DNA of 9,952 nucleotides from positions 1-9,952 of the forward strand of contig JAUWOB010000019.1 of the NCBI GenBank assembly GCA_030612345.1, in the 5' to 3' direction. The notes under the pieces were generated by a model. It was not told the DNA's origin and ran no database searches. It saw nothing but the letters and a program-made list of their open reading frames with translations. Positions 6,756 to 9,952 of this stretch are shown here, piece by piece. The first letter of the stretch is position 1, and every line of letters begins with the position of its first letter. The position numbers and the translations under genes are program-made. This DNA comes from Dehalococcoidia bacterium. GTDB taxonomy: Bacteria; Chloroflexota; Dehalococcoidia; GIF9; AB-539-J10.

Positions 6756-9090
6756 AGCTATGCTCTATGCCTCTGCCTCGCCGCCTCGTTGCCCCTACGG
6801 CCGCTAGCGCCGGAACTAGTGCCAGCAAGCCTATTATGGCCGTCTTCTGGGTCGGGGTAGTGTTGGCGACTACCGTGCTCATGATGACAGCGGGCACAAG
6901 TCCGGCCCTTACCGCCGGTTTCAGGGCAGGATGCTCGGTTATGAACTCAGCAACCGGCGGGCTGACCTTGTAGTAGAACTCCACCAGAGCTTCTCCGACC
7001 AGGCTGGTGAGAAGGTATTCATCTCTGAATTCGCGCAGGATTTGCATCTCCTGCGCCATTGGTGTGCCGTAGGCTGCTGTGGCGATAAAGCAGCCGGCAA
7101 TAGTCCTGAAGCTGGCGGTGATTGAGTAGTCGCGGTTCATGGTGATGGCAGTCGAAATAGCATCGACATCACCAAGGGTATCCACATCTCCAGTCCAGCG
7201 GATGAACCGATAGCCGCTAGACGGGACCGCCAACAAGCTGACCACCGTGCCAGTGTAGTAGGTGAAAGTCCCCTCACCCGGAGTGGCTATCCAACCTCCA
7301 CCCGTGCTGGAGATGGTGAGTTGATAGGTTGGCATCTCCTCGAAGCTGGCAGTTATCACGTAGTTGCCCTGCACAGTGATGCTGGTCACGGGATTGGCTA
7401 CACCATCTATGGGTTTCCCCGCCCACTTCACAAACCAGTACCACTCATCAGTACTGGCCAGCAGTTCCACCACTGTACCCGCCGGAATAGCATATATGGT
7501 CTCCATCCCACCGGGACCAATCACGATCTCGCTTTCATCAATCGTGGCAGTGACAAAACCGCCAGCTGTGCTGTAGATGGTGAGATCGTGCAGAGAAACA
7601 GGCGGCTGTTCCCAGCTGAGAAAGGGATAGACCTCACCATCAACGATATTCCAAGCATAGTCCGTGTTGGCGACGCCAAAGGCAACGGCGATCATGTCCC
7701 ACGGGTCGTCCAACCCCTCCGTCTCCAGATCCGCAAAGGTGGCCATGTTCTGCATTTCTACCGAGGTCTTGCCAGTTCCCCCGGCGCGTTGTCCCCCCCC
7801 CGATATCGCCAAGTCCCAGACGGCGGTGCTGACAACACCGTCCTCCTTCCAGCCCAGCAGACCGCCAAATCGCTCCTGGCCAGTCACGAAAGCGGCGGAA
7901 TAGGAGCTGTTCACAGTGCCCAGATGATTCTCTCCCACCAGGCCACCAACATGCCACTCGCCGGCCACGCTGCTCCTGGCATAGGACGCGGTCACAGTGC
8001 CCTCATCGTTCCATCCCACCAGGCCGCCAACTCGTCCCTTGCCGTTTACGCTGCCAGCCGAATACGAGGCGCTCACAGTGCCTCCATCATTCTCTCCCAC
8101 CAGGCCACCAACACATGAATCGCCGATCACCGTAGCGGTAGAATGCGAGCCGCTCACAGCGCCCTCGAGCAGATTGTGCCCCACTAAGCCGCCGACCTGC
8201 TCCTTGCCAGCAACCCTGCCTCCAGAGTATGAATCTTGCACAGTATGCCAGTTTGTTCCCGCCAGGCCACCGATCTGCTCCTTGCCAGTCACGCTGCCGG
8301 TGGAGTACGAGCTGCGCACAGTGTGCCGGTTCTCACCCACCAGGCCACCAACAGACCCATAGCCAGTAGCGCTACCTGCGGAATAGGAGTTGCTCACAGT
8401 GCCCGAATTAGAGCCCACGAGGCCCCCGATGAACCAATAGCCAGCGGCTCTGCCAGTGGAATAGGAGTTGCTGACAGCACCCTCATTGAAGCCCAACAGA
8501 CCGCCGACTTTCTCCTCGCCGGCCGCACTGCTACTCGAGTAGGAGTTGCGCACGGTGTGCCAGTTCATACCCACTAGCCCACCAACAGGCCCGGAGCCAG
8601 CCACGCTGCCGCTGGAATAGCAGTTGCTCACAGTGCCCGAATTAGAGCCTGCCAGACCACCCACGCCGGAACGGGCAGCTACAGTGGCGTTCACCACGCC
8701 TAGGTCTTCGATGACCCCGCCCTCGCCGACGGAACCGAAAAGCCCTACATGATGCTCGCCAGGACGACTAATATACAGGTCGGTTATCTCATAGCCCTGA
8801 CCGTCGAAGTACCCGGTAAATCCGTCAGACCAGGTTCCGATCGGCTGCCAGCCCCTTCTATCATTAGCTGTCGCGCTCGCCAGCTCCGTGTAACCGGCGG
8901 TCGTGGCACCGAGGTCATTCATCAGAGTATAATGGCCGCCCAAATCATCTCTGCTGGCATGTAGATCGTACCAGTCCCAGACCTCTGTTCCCGGCGAAGC
9001 TCTAACAACCAGTGGCGATATCGGTAATGCTAGGCTGAGGAGGATGATCAAGGAAATCAGGCTGCACAGTAACCTAGTCTTCTCTTTCAT
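6754..9090 (-). CDS. Secreted GLUG-repeat surface protein with InlB-like repeats and CFI-box C-terminus
   Basis: A 778-aa modular exported protein. Residues 1-32 form a signal peptide (KEKTR, then a Leu/Ile-rich core, cleavage near VRA-S). A lead-in ending 'YFDGQGYEITDLYI' is followed by GLUG repeats (full copies 143-407, diverged copies at each side) and a 'GGTGKTSVEMQ' to 'WNIVDGEVYPFLSWE' closing block. Two divergent InlB-type beta repeats follow at about 501-583 and 589-661 ('YQLTISSTGGG...'). The CFI-box domain starts at Cys667 ('CFIATAAYGTPMAQE'), and a hydrophobic segment at about 750-768 precedes a basic tail (RRRGRG), an arrangement that suggests membrane anchoring or C-terminal sorting. 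AAAGGAGAG precedes the ATG. Such proteins are thought to be cell-surface beta-rich adhesins or scaffolds. Its place between the ACP and the lipid oxidoreductases is unusual. It has its own candidate promoter and is probably a separate transcription unit. Confidence 0.88.
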   Translation of the reverse strand: MKEKTRLLCSLISLIILLSLALPISPLVVRASPGTEVWDWYDLHASRDDLGGHYTLMNDLGATTAGYTELASATANDRRGWQPIGTWSDGFTGYFDGQGYEITDLYISRPGEHHVGLFGSVGEGGVIEDLGVVNATVAARSGVGGLAGSNSGTVSNCYSSGSVAGSGPVGGLVGMNWHTVRNSYSSSSAAGEEKVGGLLGFNEGAVSNSYSTGRAAGYWFIGGLVGSNSGTVSNSYSAGSATGYGSVGGLVGENRHTVRSSYSTGSVTGKEQIGGLAGTNWHTVQDSYSGGRVAGKEQVGGLVGHNLLEGAVSGSHSTATVIGDSCVGGLVGENDGGTVSASYSAGSVNGKGRVGGLVGWNDEGTVTASYARSSVAGEWHVGGLVGENHLGTVNSSYSAAFVTGQERFGGLLGWKEDGVVSTAVWDLAISGGGQRAGGTGKTSVEMQNMATFADLETEGLDDPWDMIAVAFGVANTDYAWNIVDGEVYPFLSWEQPPVSLHDLTIYSTAGGFVTATIDESEIVIGPGGMETIYAIPAGTVVELLASTDEWYWFVKWAGKPIDGVANPVTSITVQGNYVITASFEEMPTYQLTISSTGGGWIATPGEGTFTYYTGTVVSLLAVPSSGYRFIRWTGDVDTLGDVDAISTAITMNRDYSITASFRTIAGCFIATAAYGTPMAQEMQILREFRDEYLLTSLVGEALVEFYYKVSPPVAEFITEHPALKPAVRAGLVPAVIMSTVVANTTPTQKTAIIGLLALVPALAAVGATRRRGRGIEHS
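7793..7801 (-). repeat. Nine-G homopolymer in the GLUG gene
   Basis: Nine consecutive G on the coding strand encode Gly431-433 and the end of Ser430, just after the GLUG array. Loss or gain of one base would truncate the protein before the InlB-like and CFI-box domains. Confidence 0.9.
7870..8664 (-). repeat. Tandem GLUG repeat array (10 full copies)
   Basis: Ten full repeats of 26-28 residues (78-84 bp) start with (V/I)GGL(V/A/L)G, continue N-x-x-(G/H)-x-V, and end S-x-S-x-x-x-x-G. Copies 2-7, counting the diverged leading copy as 1, are each exactly 26 residues; the last four are 27-28. Two kinds of copy occur, 'GTVSN' and 'HTVR'. Copies 2-3 and 5-6 match as blocks, giving a higher-order period of 234 bp. 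A DNA stretch of 36 bp with one mismatch is shared between 8380-8415 and 8614-8649. Confidence 0.9.
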
Positions 9091-9121
9091 CTCTGTACTC
9101 TCCTTTGTCCTCTGCCAAGGT

Positions 9122-9136
9122 GACCGTTACACGGTC
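9122..9136. promoter_or_regulatory. Perfect 6-bp inverted repeat in the GLUG leader
   Basis: GACCGT (9122-9127), TAC, ACGGTC (9131-9136) lies between the candidate promoter and the Shine-Dalgarno sequence of the GLUG gene. It could be a small hairpin in the leader RNA or a protein-binding operator. Nothing else identifies it. Confidence 0.3.
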
Positions 9137-9202
9137 GACTTGCACTGTCGTCCACCGAATCCTCAGCGCAACAGGTCGGATTTGTCGAGAAGCTAACTCT
9201 AT

Positions 9203-9224
9203 AGTATACCACCCGCACGGTCAA
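9203..9224 (-). promoter_or_regulatory. Candidate extended -10 promoter of the GLUG gene
   Basis: The minus strand reads TGG-TATACT (9203-9211), an extended -10 element with a near-consensus hexamer. A TTGACC lies at 9219-9224 but only 10 nt from TATACT, too close to be its -35. It could pair instead with TATAGA at a 15-nt spacing. Transcription would start about 105 nt before the ATG at 9090. This supports separate expression of the GLUG gene. Confidence 0.4.
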
Positions 9225-9336
9225 GCCTCCACTGCCGGGCACCGCCCGATTGGCCCAGACACTCGACCGCAAACCGGATATTGGACTTTTGATAATAGCC
9301 GCACAAACTAATAGGAGGGAGTATGAGTGCTTGTTT

Positions 9337-9507
9337 CGGAGTTTCCTCCGCATCGCATGGGGCAACTCTACCCTTGCGGATGCAGCCCGCTCACCGGGAT
9401 TGCTCCTGTCGCCCTTCTTGACCTCCCTGTCACGGGACGCAACACCGAGAAACCTGACCTCGTGTCAGCAGTTGAAACCCGACAGGCGAGAAAGTCATCC
9501 AGGTTTC
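9337..9507. other. Structured non-coding block between the ACP and GLUG genes
   Basis: The 450-bp gap 9091-9540 holds no convincing gene. Within 9337-9507 many perfect inverted repeats are packed together: CGGAG/CTCCG with a GAAA loop on the minus strand (9337-9350), CCGCA/TGCGG (9348-9352, 9375-9379), CCCG/CGGG (9386-9398), CTGAC/GTCAG (9454-9468), GAAACCTG/CAGGTTTC (9449-9456, 9500-9507) and CCTGTCG/CGACAGG (9405-9411, 9480-9486). A second GAAACC at 9474-9479 could compete for the same partner. It may be an unrecognised RNA, a leader, or a decayed mobile element. I recognise no known RNA family. Confidence 0.3.
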
Positions 9508-9540
9508 CGTGTGATTTACCTGTTACACCAGCACTATAGA

Positions 9541-9792
9541 TTAGAGCTCTCTCATCCGCGGATCTAGATAGGCTACACAGCCGTCCAACGTGGCTAATTG
9601 CATATAGTCATCCTCGGGCACTTCAATACCGTAGCGTTTTCGCAACTCCATAATGATGTCTAAGAAATCCATTGAGTCCAGTCCCACCTGTTCACGTATC
9701 GGGATATCACCCTTGAGATTGCTCAGATCTTCATCCGGTATGATCTGGGCTATGATCTCGAGAATCGCGTCCCTTATCTGTTCCTTGGTCAT
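9541..9792 (-). CDS. Acyl carrier protein
   Basis: An 83-aa acyl carrier protein. The phosphopantetheine attachment motif is 'GLDSMDFLDI', with Ser40 as the modified residue. Helix I ('KEQIRDAILEIIAQII') and the acidic helix II and III region ('RYGIEVPEDDYMQLATLDGCVAYL') are both present. The ATG is preceded by GAGGAACGAGGG, a good ribosome-binding region. The start lies 20 nt after the stop of the upstream beta-ketoacyl synthase, a typical KAS-ACP pair in a dedicated type II pathway. The PPTase at the far end of the run is the likely activating enzyme. It differs from a housekeeping AcpP, which usually has 'DSLDTVE', so it is probably pathway-specific. Confidence 0.92.
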   Translation of the reverse strand: MTKEQIRDAILEIIAQIIPDEDLSNLKGDIPIREQVGLDSMDFLDIIMELRKRYGIEVPEDDYMQLATLDGCVAYLDPRMREL

Positions 9793-9812
9793 GTATCCCT
9801 CGTTCCTCTATT

Positions 9813-9952
9813 CTAAGAGTGCTTGCAGCCTTGTTCGTCGAATCTTCTCACGATAACAACCGAGTTGATGCCCAACATTCCGAAGGAATTATTCAAGATA
9901 TAATCAACCTTGTCAATCTTCCTTGGCTCGTTGATGACCAGATTTCCAAGAT
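9813..9952 (-). CDS. Beta-ketoacyl-ACP synthase (FabF-like), C-terminal end only
   Basis: Only the last 46 codons lie in the window, ending with TAG at 9813-9815; the rest is beyond the right edge. The residues 'ILNNSFGMLGINSVVIVRRF' match the C-terminal loop of KAS I/II enzymes, where E. coli FabF has 'SFGFGGTN'. The Asn-Ser-Phe-Gly portion is kept, but the following GFGGTN is GMLGIN. The catalytic Cys and the two His residues would be upstream and cannot be seen. It is followed after 20 nt by the ACP. The call as a condensing enzyme is good; the subclass (FabF, chain-length factor or pathway-specific KS) is open. Confidence 0.75.
   Translation of the reverse strand, partial: LGNLVINEPRKIDKVDYILNNSFGMLGINSVVIVRRFDEQGCKHS

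Noticed and set aside
6690..6760. Functional tRNA-Cys on the minus strand
   Set aside because: Only the anticodon arm and one side of a D-stem match. No T-arm, no acceptor stem and no proper D-loop are present, and the first bases overlap the GLUG coding end.
7321..8118. Long plus-strand open frame (265 codons) and several smaller ones opposite the GLUG gene
   Set aside because: They lie antisense to a repetitive coding region. Their proteins show only mirrored repeat patterns and no domain. The minus-strand frame has a signal peptide, known repeats and a Shine-Dalgarno sequence.
7870..8664. CRISPR-like or regulatory tandem repeat array
   Set aside because: The repeats keep codon phase, vary at third positions and encode GLUG motifs, so they are coding repeats.
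9087..9365. Minus-strand open frame of 92 codons upstream of the GLUG gene
   Set aside because: It runs through the candidate promoter and leader, has no recognisable domain, and overlaps the GLUG start codon by chance.
9330..9380. RNase P RNA-like motif (GGAGGAAACUCCG on the minus strand)
   Set aside because: It resembles the conserved GGAGGAAAGUCCGGGCU only in part. The rest of the RNase P core (for example the AGA-UAA and ACAGAA regions) is not found nearby.

Overview
The window looks like a piece of an environmental bacterial genome. I favour a Dehalococcoidia-like Chloroflexota for three reasons: a GLUG-repeat surface protein joined to divergent InlB-type repeats and a CFI-box C-terminus, a small dyad repeat carrying arms of the 'GTCATTGCGAG' type, and a DUF362 protein. 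This placement rests on pattern memory, not on a marker gene, and is only moderately secure.

Layout. Positions 1-956 (+) hold the 3' part of a DUF362-family gene. It converges on a long minus-strand series. Between them (957-1141) lies a compact REP/MITE-like dyad element. Read in the direction of transcription, the minus-strand series begins at the right edge with the 3' end of a beta-ketoacyl-ACP synthase (9813-9952). An acyl carrier protein (9541-9792) follows, then a 450-bp gap with dense inverted repeats and a candidate promoter. Next is a 778-aa secreted GLUG-repeat protein (6754-9090), then a 197-bp gap. A tight run then follows: two phytoene-desaturase-like FAD oxidoreductases, FabG, FabZ, a FabI-like enoyl reductase broken by a frameshift, and an Sfp-type 4'-phosphopantetheinyl transferase.

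How the genes fit together. The PPTase would convert the ACP to its holo form. The KAS would extend ACP-bound chains, and FabG, FabZ and FabI would supply the ketoreduction, dehydration and enoyl reduction steps. Two CrtI-like flavoproteins without any visible phytoene synthase suggest redox tailoring of an acyl chain (desaturation, saturation or isomerisation) and not carotenoid synthesis. A type II FAS set plus paired CrtI-like oxidoreductases resembles the candidate ladderane gene clusters proposed for anammox bacteria, and more loosely polyene clusters. The product here cannot be read from the sequence. The run from 6556 to 1142 is compact: an 8-nt overlap, 1-nt and 7-nt gaps, and Shine-Dalgarno sites inside upstream genes. 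It is very probably one operon, with a possible extra promoter before the enoyl reductase.

Oddities include the single-base frameshift in fabI, a 9-G tract and a higher-order repeat in the GLUG gene, an altered KAS C-terminal motif, and two structured non-coding stretches (9337-9507 and 6711-6755). No rRNA, functional tRNA, CRISPR array or intact insertion sequence is visible.
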